Positions 46,493 through 55,701 of a stretch of DNA of 64,000 nucleotides are shown one piece after another. The stretch spans positions 7,332-71,331 of the forward strand of contig CAYQBG010000018.1 of NCBI GenBank assembly GCA_964415675.1, given 5' to 3'. The translations under genes were made by a program, and so were the position numbers. The stretch is from UBA5336 sp964415675 (GTDB lineage: Bacteria; Pseudomonadota; Alphaproteobacteria; Caulobacterales; Hyphomonadaceae). The stretch's first letter is position 1, and each line of letters begins with the position of its first letter. Under the pieces are notes generated by a model. It was not told where the DNA came from, made no database searches, and saw nothing but the letters and a program-made list of their open reading frames with translations.

Positions 46493-47458
46493 TCAGGCGC
46501 CATAATCGGCGGCACGCTCCACGCTACGATGGAAGCGCAAGCGTGCGGCATAGTCGAGGGGATCGTGTGGCTTCACAAGAGCGTCAGCCGGCGTGTCGCT
46601 CCAGTCGACGAGGCGCGTCAGGAAGAAGCGCAAGGCGGCGCCGCGCGCCAGGACGGGCAGGGCATTGATCTCTTCACGATCCAGCGGACGAACAGACTGA
46701 TACCCGCGCAGGAAAGCCGAACCTTTCGAGTAGTTATATTCCGCGCCGGCTTCGAAGGCCCAGGCATTGAGACAGACGGCAATGTCATAAGCAAGGGCAT
46801 CTTCGCAGGCGAAATAAAAGTCGAAAGCCCCGCAAAACGTATCGCCGAGAAAGAAGGTATTGTCCGGGAAAAGGTCGGCGTGAATGATTCCGCGCGGCAG
46901 ACGCTCACTCAGCTCGCGGGCGGCTTCTGTGGCCTCGAAATCGCTATCGATCAGCGCCGACAGGCCTGGCCGCAGGGCATCGGCCTCACCCGCGCGCCCA
47001 TCCCAGAGGCGTGCCCAGCCGGCAGGGCCGAGATCGTTTTCCCGCGACATGTCGAAATCGGCGAGGGCGGCATGCATTCTTGCAAGGCCCTCCCCGCAGG
47101 CCCGGCACTGGGCAGGCGTTGGGCGCCTTGGACTCAGCCCATCCAGAAAGGTGACGATCAGGGCCGGTCGTCCTTCAAGTGTCCGCAACGCCTTGCCATC
47201 CTTGCCGGAGACCGGGCGTGGACAGGGAAATCCTCTGGCCGCCAGATGCTGTTTCAGCCCGACAAAGAAGGGCAGGTCCTTCGGTTCAACCCGTTTTTCG
47301 AACAGGGTGAGAATGAACTTACCGGCTTCGGTTTCGAGGAAATAATTCGAATTCTCGACGCCCTCGGCTATCCCCTTGAACGCCAGCGGCGCACCGATCT
47401 CGTATTCGGCGAGAAAATCGGACAGCGCCGCATCATCGACAAGGGTGTAGACAGCCAT
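46493..47458 (-). CDS. thrB: Homoserine kinase (ThrB, APH-fold type)
   Basis: ATG at 47458 gives MAVYTLVDDAALSDFLAEYE, the conserved start; the frame continues 210 bases upstream with no similarity. The 321-residue protein is the aminoglycoside-phosphotransferase-fold homoserine kinase (GIAEGVENSNYFLETEAGKF, GIIHADLFPDNTFF, FDFYFACEDALAYDIAV). It phosphorylates homoserine for threonine synthesis. Confidence 0.94.
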   Translation of the reverse strand: MAVYTLVDDAALSDFLAEYEIGAPLAFKGIAEGVENSNYFLETEAGKFILTLFEKRVEPKDLPFFVGLKQHLAARGFPCPRPVSGKDGKALRTLEGRPALIVTFLDGLSPRRPTPAQCRACGEGLARMHAALADFDMSRENDLGPAGWARLWDGRAGEADALRPGLSALIDSDFEATEAARELSERLPRGIIHADLFPDNTFFLGDTFCGAFDFYFACEDALAYDIAVCLNAWAFEAGAEYNYSKGSAFLRGYQSVRPLDREEINALPVLARGAALRFFLTRLVDWSDTPADALVKPHDPLDYAARLRFHRSVERAADYGA

Positions 47459-47690
47459 GAAGTTCGTCTTAGCGGGCATGGCGGGGAATGGAAATCCCGG
47501 GATAATCACGCGTGAGTCCAGGGCGGGCCAGGCCGTGACAGGACCAATGCCTGACTTGCGATGCTCAAAGGGGGCATGCGAGCGCGCCTTCAACCGCCCA
47601 AGCAGAAAGCTCCGTGCCGACGCAGTCGCGGCCAGAGACTTCCAGGACAGAGAGATTATACAGATCATCGCCTGGCGCCCGGCCCCACAC
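47459..47690. other. 232-base intergenic region
   Basis: This lies between the start of thrB and the end of the leftward TetR-type gene. An open frame continues across it in phase with thrB but has no recognisable protein. It should hold the thrB promoter. I see no clear terminator or operator. Confidence 0.4.
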
Positions 47691-48935
47691 CTAAAAGAAG
47701 AGTGCCTCGATCAGACGGTTGCCATAGTCTGCCATTGAAAGATGCTTCTCATGGGCGGACGCGCCGGTTTTCGGGAAGAGTTCGAGTATCGTCGTCTGGC
47801 TGAGCGTCATGCTGAGGATCTGCCCGTCAAGCCGGCTGATCTTGCCGCGCGGATCTTTCAACGCGCGCAGGATGTCCATGGACGTGTCCCCGGTCCGGGC
47901 CAGCAGGCCCTTCGCGATCTGGCGCATTCCGCAGGTTTCCGAAGCCGAAAGGATAAGACCGTGCATTGCGGCGAAATCGGCTTTCTGTTGCTTCGGGTCA
48001 TTGCTGCGGCCCGCCGTGAGGGTCTTGAACAAGGCGTCCGGTTTGAGGGTGCCGACAGGCATGTCCGACCTCAGCGCTCTGTGACGTGCCGTGTCATAAA
48101 TGCTGCGATAAGCGGCCAGAAGCAGTGCCTGGCGGGAACCGAAGAAATGCTGCACCGACGAAACCGAGAGCCCGGCTTTTGCCGCCGTCGAGCGATGGGT
48201 CACCGCAGGCGCGCCCTCTGACATGATCAGCTCTATCGCCGCCGCCACAACGCGCCGCGCAGTGTCGTGATCGGGGACGAGTGCCGCTTGCCCGAATTCA
48301 GCGCCAGCCTGCGCGTGCTGGCGCCAGGCGCAGTCTGCATCTGATTTGGGCGCATCTCCGCGTGCTCTTTCGGCAAATCTCATGACAAGGGCCAGTGCCC
48401 AGGGGTCGAATTCTTCGGGCGTCTCGAAAGCCATCCAGGCAAACCGGACCGCAAGGGCAAAACACTGTATGACCCCGGGCGGCACGCGCGCCATTCCGCA
48501 GCGTTCCAGAAGCGTTTCCCAGAAAAGAGCTTCGGCCGCGAACCCGCTCGTGTTTGCCGGGACGCCGTCTTTGCGGCAGCAGCCCACGGCCTCATGCCAG
48601 AACAGGCTTTCCTCGCCTCGGAGCCTTGCGATCCGGTCGCGCAGCGCGCTGAAGGCGGCGGGACCGAAGTCCTCAGGGCACAGTGACAGGCCTTCGAGTT
48701 GTCTGCAGCTTTCTTGCCAGGCCAGGGCACGTGAATGGTCCCCATGCGTATTCGCTGCAGCTATCAGGCCGGCGAGCGAACCAAAGCGATAATTGACGGC
48801 CGAAGGCGAAATTCCCGCATGCTCGCCGATGGCGCGCGAACTGAGAGCGCCGGCGCCGTCTGCGGCGGCAAGCTGAAGTGTGGACCGAATGAGAAGATCA
48901 ACCGTTTCGGGTGCGAGCGTGATGGACTGGTGCAT
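47691..48935 (-). CDS. Tandem TetR-family transcription regulator (two HTH domains)
   Basis: ATG at 48935 is preferred over a TTG at 48992. The 414-residue protein is about twice the usual TetR length. It has an N-terminal TetR-type HTH (about residues 13-60: LSSRAIGEHAGISPSAVNYR with FGS) and a second at about 228-285 (THRSTAAKAGLSVSSVQHFF then GSRQALL). Each is followed by an alpha-helical region that would be the ligand domain. This is two TetR units fused in one chain, perhaps replacing a homodimer. It is divergent from a TonB-dependent receptor and a phosphatase and probably controls them. Confidence 0.85.
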   Translation of the reverse strand: MHQSITLAPETVDLLIRSTLQLAAADGAGALSSRAIGEHAGISPSAVNYRFGSLAGLIAAANTHGDHSRALAWQESCRQLEGLSLCPEDFGPAAFSALRDRIARLRGEESLFWHEAVGCCRKDGVPANTSGFAAEALFWETLLERCGMARVPPGVIQCFALAVRFAWMAFETPEEFDPWALALVMRFAERARGDAPKSDADCAWRQHAQAGAEFGQAALVPDHDTARRVVAAAIELIMSEGAPAVTHRSTAAKAGLSVSSVQHFFGSRQALLLAAYRSIYDTARHRALRSDMPVGTLKPDALFKTLTAGRSNDPKQQKADFAAMHGLILSASETCGMRQIAKGLLARTGDTSMDILRALKDPRGKISRLDGQILSMTLSQTTILELFPKTGASAHEKHLSMADYGNRLIEALFF

Positions 48936-49147
48936 GTCACCTACACTACCGCTGCGGGATGGGAGGACAAGTGCCGGAGGGAATTGGTGCAACTGTTCCT
49001 ATCATTATGAAAACTACGACAAAAATATGACAGGATACGATACCAATGCCGAGGAATACAGATAAGTTGTCATGAATAGTTCACTTGGTACATTCGTTCG
49101 AAAAGAATAGATCGACGCCCACGGTATGCACCGATGAGGGGTCCCAA
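48936..49147. other. Divergent control region between TetR and receptor genes
   Basis: These 212 bases are clearly AT-richer than the flanking genes and must hold the promoters for both directions and any TetR operator. I see no perfect palindrome of the usual TetR size. Confidence 0.5.
49067..49094 (+). promoter_or_regulatory. Possible sigma-70-type promoter of the receptor gene
   Basis: TTGTCA at 49067-49072 and TACATT at 49089-49094 are 16 bases apart, 54 bases before the receptor ATG. Each hexamer is four or five of six to consensus. Pattern match only. Confidence 0.35.
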
Positions 49148-51667
49148 ATGTCTACCAAGTTCCGAACACTGAATATCCTGATGGCGAGCACAGTTCTTGC
49201 CGCGCCGGTCGCGATGGCTCAGGAAACCGAGGACGTCTCGGTGCAGGAGACGGTCATCGTGACCGCGACGCCGATCCGCGACAGCCAGGCGGCAGCAATC
49301 GAAGCCAAACGCGAGGCGCCGAACGTTGTCGATATCATCTCTGCAGACACGATCGGGCGGTTTCCTGACCAGAACCTGGCCGACTCGCTGGGCCGCCTGC
49401 CGGGTCTGGCCATTGAGCGCGACCAGGGACAGGCGCGCTATATCAACTTCCGCGGCGCGCCCTTCAGGTTCACGGCCATTGCCTTTGACGGTATTGACGT
49501 GCCGGGCGCCCAGAATGGCAGGATCCCGCGCTTTGACAGCTTCCCTTCGGTGATCACATCTGCGGTCGAGGCCAACAAGGCCATCACGCCGGACATGCCC
49601 GGCGAAGCGGTTTCCGGTTTTATCAATATCAAGACTTTCAGTCCTTTCGACGCCGAAGGTCTCAGCGTCTCCGCCGAGGCGGGCTATGGCGAACAGGATC
49701 TCGGCGGAGGTCAGGTCAACAAGTATAATGGCCGGGTGAGCTGGTCGAACGACACACTCGGCTGGGTGGTCTTCGGCTCCTATAACCGGCGCGTCCAGAA
49801 TACGGACAATCGCGAGCTTGACCTCGAACTCAATGATGCTGGCGAACTTATCGTCAACGAGCTCGATTTTCGCTCCTATTTCGTCGAGCGCGAAGACAGT
49901 GCCTGGGGCGGGCGGCTGGAGGCGCGCCCGGACGGCCCGATCGAGCGGCTGTTTGTATCGACGCTGTACACGGAATTTGTCGATGAAGAAGAGCGCAACC
50001 AGTATGTGTTCGATATTGCCGGCGGTGCGGGCGCGGTCGGCGGCGCAGTGGCTCCGGGCGAAACCGGCTATCAGCCGCTGGTCCTGGTCAATCGCCTGCT
50101 TGAAGACGGCAAGTACGACAATTCAACCTCGACGACGACGCTTGGTGCTGATTTCGATCTTGGCGGCTGGTTTGTCGAAGGTCGGCTGAACTACACAGAG
50201 ACCGAGGATAACATCTTCCTGCCAATTCCGTTCAGCGCGGCGGCGTCCGTCGCGGGCAGCTATGACCTGACCGATGTGAATTCGCCGGAATTCACGGTGT
50301 TTGAGCCGTTCACACAGACGCCTCGCAGCATCAATGGACTCGATTATGCGCTGAATCTCGGCCTGCTGATCGATGGGGGACTGGAAAACGAGGCGGTCAA
50401 GCTGAAGCTGGACGGCGAAAAGGACATGGACCTGTTCGGCCGTGCAACCATGGTGAAAACCGGGGTGCAATACGACACCCGCGAGGCCACGGGCAACAGT
50501 TTTGCGCAGGATATTGGCGGTTTCCCGCCGAGCGTGAATATCGATGATTTCCTCACCGGCGTCGAATGGTATTCCGACTTCAACAATTCCATCGGTGCAA
50601 CCTATTATCGCAATGACGAGGTTCGCAGCGCCTGGGCCGACGCGGCCGGTGGACTGGACGCCAATATTGGCGATGAACTGCTGATATCCATCGAAGAGGA
50701 CATCCTGTCTGCCTATGCCATGGCGACGACGCAGTTTGATGGCGGCAATATCGTCTATGGTGCGCGGATCGAGGCGACCGACTACACTTCCAACGGCCCG
50801 GCCATCGACGTCGCGTTCAGCGATGATTATGTAAATGTCCTCCCAAGTGCCCACCTCAATCTCGACCTGCGCGATGACGTCAAGCTGCGCTTTTCGACAT
50901 CTACGGGCGTTTCACGGCCGACCTATAATGAGCTACGCGCGTCGGCCTCGGTCGACCCGACCAACCAGACCGTGATCGGTGGCAATCCGACATTGGATGC
51001 GGAGACGACCTGGGGCGGCGATGTCTCGCTGGAATGGTATTATGCCCCGGCCAGCCTCGTGTCCGTCGGTGCCTTCTATCGGAATATCGATGATGTAATC
51101 TATGCCGACTCGACCACGATTGATGGCGGCCTCTATCTCGACAGCGCGGCGGGCGAAGAATGGACTCTTGTCGGCTTTGTCAACGGGCAGGGCGGGCATC
51201 TTTCTGGCCTGGAGGCGAACATCCTCGGCACGGCGGAAGGTCTCCTGCCTGAGCCCTTTGACGGTCTTGGCGCGAGTGCCAACCTGACACTGCTCGAAAG
51301 TGAGTTCGAAACCAATTCCGGCGTGACTTTCTCTCTGCCGGGGACTTCCGACATGGTCTGGAATGCCTCGCTCTTCTACGAGAAGTTCGGTGTGTCGGCC
51401 CGGATAAACTATCAATATCGCGACGCCTGGCTGTCAACGACTGAGAATGACAGCTTTGGCGAGTTCTGGGACGAGCAGGAGCGCGTTGACGCCTCCCTTC
51501 GCTACAATCTGCCCTGGGAGCTCGGCGGCTCGCGTTTCACGGTCTTCGCCAATGCGAACAACCTGACCGATGAGACCGATGTCCGATATATCGAGACACC
51601 TGCGACACCCAACCAGGTCGAGGGTTATGGACGACGTTGGCTTTTTGGCCTGCGCGTCGATTATTAA
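49148..51667 (+). CDS. TonB-dependent outer-membrane receptor
   Basis: ATG at 49148 has GAGGGG upstream and precedes a signal peptide ending APVAMA. The 839-residue protein has a TonB-box-like segment (QETVIVTATPIRDSQAAAI), a plug domain (IGRFPDQNLADSLGRLPGLA, YINFRGAPFRFTAIAFDGID) and a 22-strand-type barrel ending in aromatic YGRRWLFGLRVDY with a terminal Tyr. The plug style (FPDQNLADSLGRLPG) is that of caulobacter/sphingomonad receptors for carbohydrates or other organics rather than classic siderophore receptors. The substrate is unknown; the downstream gene suggests a phosphorylated one. Confidence 0.94.
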   Translation: MSTKFRTLNILMASTVLAAPVAMAQETEDVSVQETVIVTATPIRDSQAAAIEAKREAPNVVDIISADTIGRFPDQNLADSLGRLPGLAIERDQGQARYINFRGAPFRFTAIAFDGIDVPGAQNGRIPRFDSFPSVITSAVEANKAITPDMPGEAVSGFINIKTFSPFDAEGLSVSAEAGYGEQDLGGGQVNKYNGRVSWSNDTLGWVVFGSYNRRVQNTDNRELDLELNDAGELIVNELDFRSYFVEREDSAWGGRLEARPDGPIERLFVSTLYTEFVDEEERNQYVFDIAGGAGAVGGAVAPGETGYQPLVLVNRLLEDGKYDNSTSTTTLGADFDLGGWFVEGRLNYTETEDNIFLPIPFSAAASVAGSYDLTDVNSPEFTVFEPFTQTPRSINGLDYALNLGLLIDGGLENEAVKLKLDGEKDMDLFGRATMVKTGVQYDTREATGNSFAQDIGGFPPSVNIDDFLTGVEWYSDFNNSIGATYYRNDEVRSAWADAAGGLDANIGDELLISIEEDILSAYAMATTQFDGGNIVYGARIEATDYTSNGPAIDVAFSDDYVNVLPSAHLNLDLRDDVKLRFSTSTGVSRPTYNELRASASVDPTNQTVIGGNPTLDAETTWGGDVSLEWYYAPASLVSVGAFYRNIDDVIYADSTTIDGGLYLDSAAGEEWTLVGFVNGQGGHLSGLEANILGTAEGLLPEPFDGLGASANLTLLESEFETNSGVTFSLPGTSDMVWNASLFYEKFGVSARINYQYRDAWLSTTENDSFGEFWDEQERVDASLRYNLPWELGGSRFTVFANANNLTDETDVRYIETPATPNQVEGYGRRWLFGLRVDY

Positions 51668-51690
51668 GGCTTCGCAAGACGCCTTACTCC

Positions 51691-51722
51691 GGCGCCGGTC
51701 CGTCCCCTCGCGGGCCGGCGCC
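51691..51722 (+). other. GC-rich hairpin between receptor and phosphatase genes
   Basis: GGCGCCGG (51691-51698) pairs with CCGGCGCC (51715-51722), and the stem can continue inward through a T-G wobble and CCG/CGG to about 12 pairs with an eight-base loop. There is no T-run. It lies 24 bases after the receptor stop and 31 bases before the phosphatase ATG, so it may attenuate or stabilise the receptor transcript rather than end it. Confidence 0.55.
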
Positions 51723-51753
51723 ACACTTCAGACCATCATCGCGCGGAGACATC

Positions 51754-52899
51754 ATGACATTTTTCACCCGAGCCAGCGGACTGGCCATCCTGTTTGCAAT
51801 TTCTGCCTGCGGTGCCGGCCAGGAGAATTCCGGCCCTGAGGCCAAAGAGGCGCAAGCCGCGCCCATTGCCGAGATTGAGGCTCTTTCAGTTGTCTTTGAG
51901 CGGACCAGCGGGCGCTACAGCCTCGACTGGTCTTTCCGCGACACCGGGGCGCCCGTCGATATTCTGGTCAGCACGTCGCCGGATGGGGCCGGAGCCGAGC
52001 TTGTCGGCGACGACATCACGGCCACGAACTTCACCTGGACGCGCGGCGATGATGACGTAGCGCGGCGCTATTTCACCATTGTACCAGAAAGTGGCGAGTC
52101 GCGCACAGCTGCGACACGAGTCCTTCCGCTCGAAGGCGGTCGGAATTTCCGGGATCTGGGCGGCTATGAAACAGAGGACGGACGCCGCGTGAAATGGGGT
52201 ACCGTCTACCGCTCAGGTGTCATGCATGGATTGACCGATGCGGACTATGACTATCTGTCCGGTCTGGGCATCAGCGTTGTCTGCGACTTCCGTGCTGGCG
52301 ATGAACGCAAAGAGGAGCCGACCGATTGGCGCGCCGGTGATGTTGACTATATCACCTTCCCGGATCCCGCAGGCAATGAAGACATTTCGGGTGCCTTTGC
52401 CCAAGTGCTCATGGATCCCGATGTGACAGGTGAGCGGGTCCGCACCATGTTCATCCAAGCCTATCGCACGATGCATGAAACATACACGCCCGCCTATACG
52501 GAAATGTTCGACCAGCTTGCCAATGGAAATCTGCCGCTGACCTTCAACTGCTCGGCCGGCAAGGACCGCACGGGTGTGGCAGCCGCATTGATTTTGTCTG
52601 CCCTTGGCGTGCCGCGTGATATGGTCGTCGCCGATTATGCACTTTCGGAAAAGGTCGTCGATTTCATGGCTGAATTCGAAGTGGGCCGTGAGGATATGGA
52701 CCCTGATAGCCCGTACGCCTTCTTCGCGCAGCTTCCGCCGGAAGTGATCGAGCCTCTGATGCGCACCGAGCCAGCCTATATCGAGGCCAGTTTTGAAGCG
52801 ATCGAGGCCGAGCATGGCAGTGTCGTTGCGTTCATCCAGGAAGAGCTTGGGGTCGATGATAGCGAACTCGCCCGCATCCGGGAAAGGCTGCTGAACTGA
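51754..52899 (+). CDS. Exported lipoprotein tyrosine/lipid phosphatase (MptpB-like)
   Basis: ATG at 51754 is followed by a lipoprotein signal (ASGLAILFAISAC) with Cys19 as the anchor. The 381-residue protein has an N-terminal beta domain (about 45-125) and a Y_phosphatase3-type domain from GGRNFRDLGGYETEDGRRV. The P-loop is Cys266-SAGKD-Arg272-TG, the CX5R signature. The GKDRTG form is shared with MptpB, which acts on phosphotyrosine, phosphoserine and phosphoinositides. The residue before Cys266 is Asn, not the usual His. It probably dephosphorylates a compound at the cell surface before or after uptake by the TonB receptor encoded 86 bases upstream. Confidence 0.9.
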   Translation: MTFFTRASGLAILFAISACGAGQENSGPEAKEAQAAPIAEIEALSVVFERTSGRYSLDWSFRDTGAPVDILVSTSPDGAGAELVGDDITATNFTWTRGDDDVARRYFTIVPESGESRTAATRVLPLEGGRNFRDLGGYETEDGRRVKWGTVYRSGVMHGLTDADYDYLSGLGISVVCDFRAGDERKEEPTDWRAGDVDYITFPDPAGNEDISGAFAQVLMDPDVTGERVRTMFIQAYRTMHETYTPAYTEMFDQLANGNLPLTFNCSAGKDRTGVAAALILSALGVPRDMVVADYALSEKVVDFMAEFEVGREDMDPDSPYAFFAQLPPEVIEPLMRTEPAYIEASFEAIEAEHGSVVAFIQEELGVDDSELARIRERLLN

Positions 52900-53174
52900 G
52901 CAGACAGCGCGCAAGGCTGCCCGGGCCGGGCTTGGCGTCATGAAATCTGCTGCTCACTGACCTTGCTCCTGTTCAGTCGGTGTCCCACAGAGGATAGCTG
53001 AGCAGCGGCACCGATTTGGCACTTGCCAACCTGGCCAAAACTTCTTACCCAGCAGTGTGCTGCATTGCAGCATGCTGCTGGGTAACCAGTCTAATTCACC
53101 AAAATCTATTTTTTCTGGCGCGGCTGCGTTCCTTTTCAGGGCGCCTGGCTTTGCCCTGACTGTGGGATTTGACG
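52900..53174. other. 275-base intergenic region with a large palindrome
   Basis: Between the phosphatase and the SulP gene; no gene seen. It contains the 41-bp palindrome listed separately and, nearer to the SulP start, an AT-rich stretch (about 53095-53115) that could be a promoter. Confidence 0.5.
53045..53085. repeat. 41-bp near-perfect palindrome
   Basis: Outer arms TTACCCAGCAG (53045-53055) and CTGCTGGGTAA (53075-53085), inner arms TGCTGCA (53058-53064) and TGCAGCA (53066-53072), with TG on each side giving two T-G wobbles. Folded, this is a 20-pair hairpin with a one-base centre. It is followed by no T-run, so it is not a classical terminator, although it lies where the phosphatase transcript should end. 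It could be a protein-binding palindrome, a REP-like element or a folded site for recombination. Confidence 0.75.
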
Positions 53175-54668
53175 ATGAAGGCCTTGCCGCGCCTGACTGA
53201 CCTAAAGGAAACCTGGGCCTTCAACATCCGCGGTGACCTGCTGGCGGGCCTCGTCGTGGCGCTGGCCCTGATCCCGGAAGCTATCGCCTTTTCAATCATT
53301 GCCGGGGTTGACCCCAAAGTCGGCCTTTATGCCTCCTTCTCCATCGCCGTGATCACGGCCTTTGTCGGCGGGCGGCCGGGCATGATTTCGGCCGCTACAG
53401 CTGCGACCGCCGTCCTGATGGTGACGCTGGTAAAGGATCATGGCCTGGAATACCTGCTGGCCACCACGGTCCTGGCCGGTCTTCTGCAGATCGGCGCGGG
53501 CTACGTCAAACTTGGCCGCCTGATGCGCTTTGTCTCGCGCTCGGTGCTGACGGGTTTCGTGAATGCGCTCGCCATCCTGATCTTCATGGCGCAGATCCCC
53601 GAACTTATTGGCGTGCCTTGGCTGACCTATCCCATGGTCGCGGCGGGCCTCGCCATCATTTACCTTTTCCCTTTTATCACCAAAGCGATCCCGTCCCCGC
53701 TCGTTTGCATCCTGGCGCTTACGGCGGTTGCGATCGGCTTCGGCCTTGATGTGCGCACGGTGGGTGATATGGGCGCGCTTCCCGACACACTCCCGGTGTT
53801 TCTCATTCCTGATATTCCCCTGACCTTCGAGACGCTGCAGATCATCTTCCCCTATGCCCTCGCTGTGGCTGTCGTGGGCCTGCTGGAATCCCTGATGACG
53901 GCCTCGATCGTAGATGAGCTGACCGACACGCCGAGCGACCGAAATCAGGAATGCATCGGCCAGGGCGTTGCCAACACCGTTACGGGGTTCTTCGGCGGCA
54001 TGGCCGGTTGCGCGATGATCGGCCAGTCCATCATCAATATCAAATCCGGCGGACGCGGGCGGCTCTCGACGCTTTCGGCCGGTGTCTTCCTTCTGGCGAT
54101 GATTCTGGTGGTTGGTGAGTGGGTGAGCCAGATCCCGATGGCGGCCCTCGTCGCGATCATGATCATGGTCTCGATCGGTACGTTCAGCTGGTCCTCGCTG
54201 AAGGCGCTGCGGGTCCATCCGCGCAGCTCCTCCATTGTCATGCTGGCGACGGTTGCCGGGGTCATTCTCAGCCACAATCTCGCCATTGGTGTGCTCATCG
54301 GTGTGCTGCTGTCGGGCGTCTTCTTTGCGGGCAAGATCTCGCAGGTTTTCCGCGTCACCTCTGATCTGTCAGAAGGCGGTCGCAAACGCACCTATCGCGT
54401 GGAGGGGCAGCTTTTCTTCGCCTCGGTCGAGATGTTCAACGCTGCCTTCGACCTGAAAGAGGCGCTTGACGAGGTCGTGATCGATGTCAGCGAGGCGCAT
54501 ATCTGGGACATTTCCAGCGTCGCCGCGCTAGACATGATTGTGTTGAAGTTCCGCCGCGAAGGGGCGAAGATCGAGCTGATCGGCCTGAATGAGGCCAGCG
54601 AGACCATCGTTGACAAGCTCGCGCTGCACGACAAGCCCGGCGCGCTCGACAAGTTGCTGTCGCATTAG
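53175..54668 (+). CDS. SulP-family anion transporter with STAS domain
   Basis: I choose ATG 53175 over TTG 53169. The 497-residue protein has ten or more membrane helices with the SulP beginning (TWAFNIRGDLLAGLVVALAL, PEAIAFSIIAGVDPKVGLYA) and a C-terminal cytoplasmic STAS domain (about 405-495: VSEAHIWDISSVAALDMIVL). SulP proteins carry sulfate, bicarbonate or dicarboxylates, and the substrate here is not clear. It is 12 bases upstream of a universal stress protein gene, a frequent pairing for bicarbonate-type SulP members. Confidence 0.93.
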   Translation: MKALPRLTDLKETWAFNIRGDLLAGLVVALALIPEAIAFSIIAGVDPKVGLYASFSIAVITAFVGGRPGMISAATAATAVLMVTLVKDHGLEYLLATTVLAGLLQIGAGYVKLGRLMRFVSRSVLTGFVNALAILIFMAQIPELIGVPWLTYPMVAAGLAIIYLFPFITKAIPSPLVCILALTAVAIGFGLDVRTVGDMGALPDTLPVFLIPDIPLTFETLQIIFPYALAVAVVGLLESLMTASIVDELTDTPSDRNQECIGQGVANTVTGFFGGMAGCAMIGQSIINIKSGGRGRLSTLSAGVFLLAMILVVGEWVSQIPMAALVAIMIMVSIGTFSWSSLKALRVHPRSSSIVMLATVAGVILSHNLAIGVLIGVLLSGVFFAGKISQVFRVTSDLSEGGRKRTYRVEGQLFFASVEMFNAAFDLKEALDEVVIDVSEAHIWDISSVAALDMIVLKFRREGAKIELIGLNEASETIVDKLALHDKPGALDKLLSH

Positions 54669-54680
54669 GGAGACCGGCAC

Positions 54681-55529
54681 ATGACACATATCCTCGCCTT
54701 GATCGACGGCTCGGTCTACACCCATAGCGTCTGCGATCATGCCGCCTGGGCGGCGCGCCAATACGGCGGCGATGTCGAGCTGTTGCATGTGCTCAGCCAG
54801 AAGAATGCCGGTTCACTGCCGTCTGACCTGTCCGGGGCGATTGGCCTCGGCGCACGCTCGGCCCTGCTCGAAGACCTTGCCGACCATGACGCCGCGACCG
54901 CGCGCCTCGCCAAGGAACGCGGGCGCGCCATACTGGACGCCGCCCAACTGCGCCTTGAAGAACAAGGCGTCAGCGAGATCAGCCTTGCCCTCCGTCACGG
55001 CGAGATTGCCGAAACGCTGACAAAGCGCGCCGGCGACCTCATCGTCATGGGCAAGCGGGGGGAGGGGGCCGATTTCGACAAACTCCATCTGGGTTCGAAC
55101 CTTGAACGCGTCGTTCGCTCGGTAAGCCGCCCCGTGCTTGTTGCCAGCCGCGCGCACAAGCCGATTGAAACGGCGGTTTTCGCCTTCGACGATGGTGTGA
55201 GTGCCCGCAAAGCGCTCGACAGCCTGACAAACAGCCCGTTGGCTCACCGCCCGAAGATTATCGTCCTCACAATCGATACTGAAGGTTCAGACCATGCCCG
55301 CGCCGCCGAAGCGGCCACAAGGCGACTGACAGAGGCCGGATATGAAGCCGAGACGCGCATCCGACCGGGCCATGCAGAGAAGGTCATCACGCAGGAAGTC
55401 AAGATAACCGGCGCGGATATGCTGATCATGGGCGCCTATGGCCATTCGCGCATCCGTTCCATGATCATCGGCTCGACGACCACATCCATGATCCGCTCCT
55501 GCCTGATCCCGCTCTTGTTGTTTCGCTAA
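54681..55529 (+). CDS. Tandem universal stress protein (UspA family)
   Basis: The 282-residue protein contains two Usp domains. The second has the ATP-binding signature G-2x-G-9x-G(S/T) in MGAYGHSRIRSMIIGSTTTS, while the first has VMGKRGEGADF with a looser motif. GGGAGA precedes the ATG. It is in an operon with the SulP transporter, which it may regulate. Confidence 0.9.
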   Translation: MTHILALIDGSVYTHSVCDHAAWAARQYGGDVELLHVLSQKNAGSLPSDLSGAIGLGARSALLEDLADHDAATARLAKERGRAILDAAQLRLEEQGVSEISLALRHGEIAETLTKRAGDLIVMGKRGEGADFDKLHLGSNLERVVRSVSRPVLVASRAHKPIETAVFAFDDGVSARKALDSLTNSPLAHRPKIIVLTIDTEGSDHARAAEAATRRLTEAGYEAETRIRPGHAEKVITQEVKITGADMLIMGAYGHSRIRSMIIGSTTTSMIRSCLIPLLLFR

Positions 55530-55701
55530 AGACAGTTCAGCGCCATGCGCGTTGAGCTGACGCTTCGGGGGACTGCAGCAAAGCATGATTTGGCGCCGGG
55601 TCAGAAGGCGCCGATCCGGTGTTTTGAAGTGTCGAGCCTGATGCTATCTATCAATATCTATGATGCAATCTGGATTTGAGGTTCGGAATAGGGAGCGTGG
55701 G

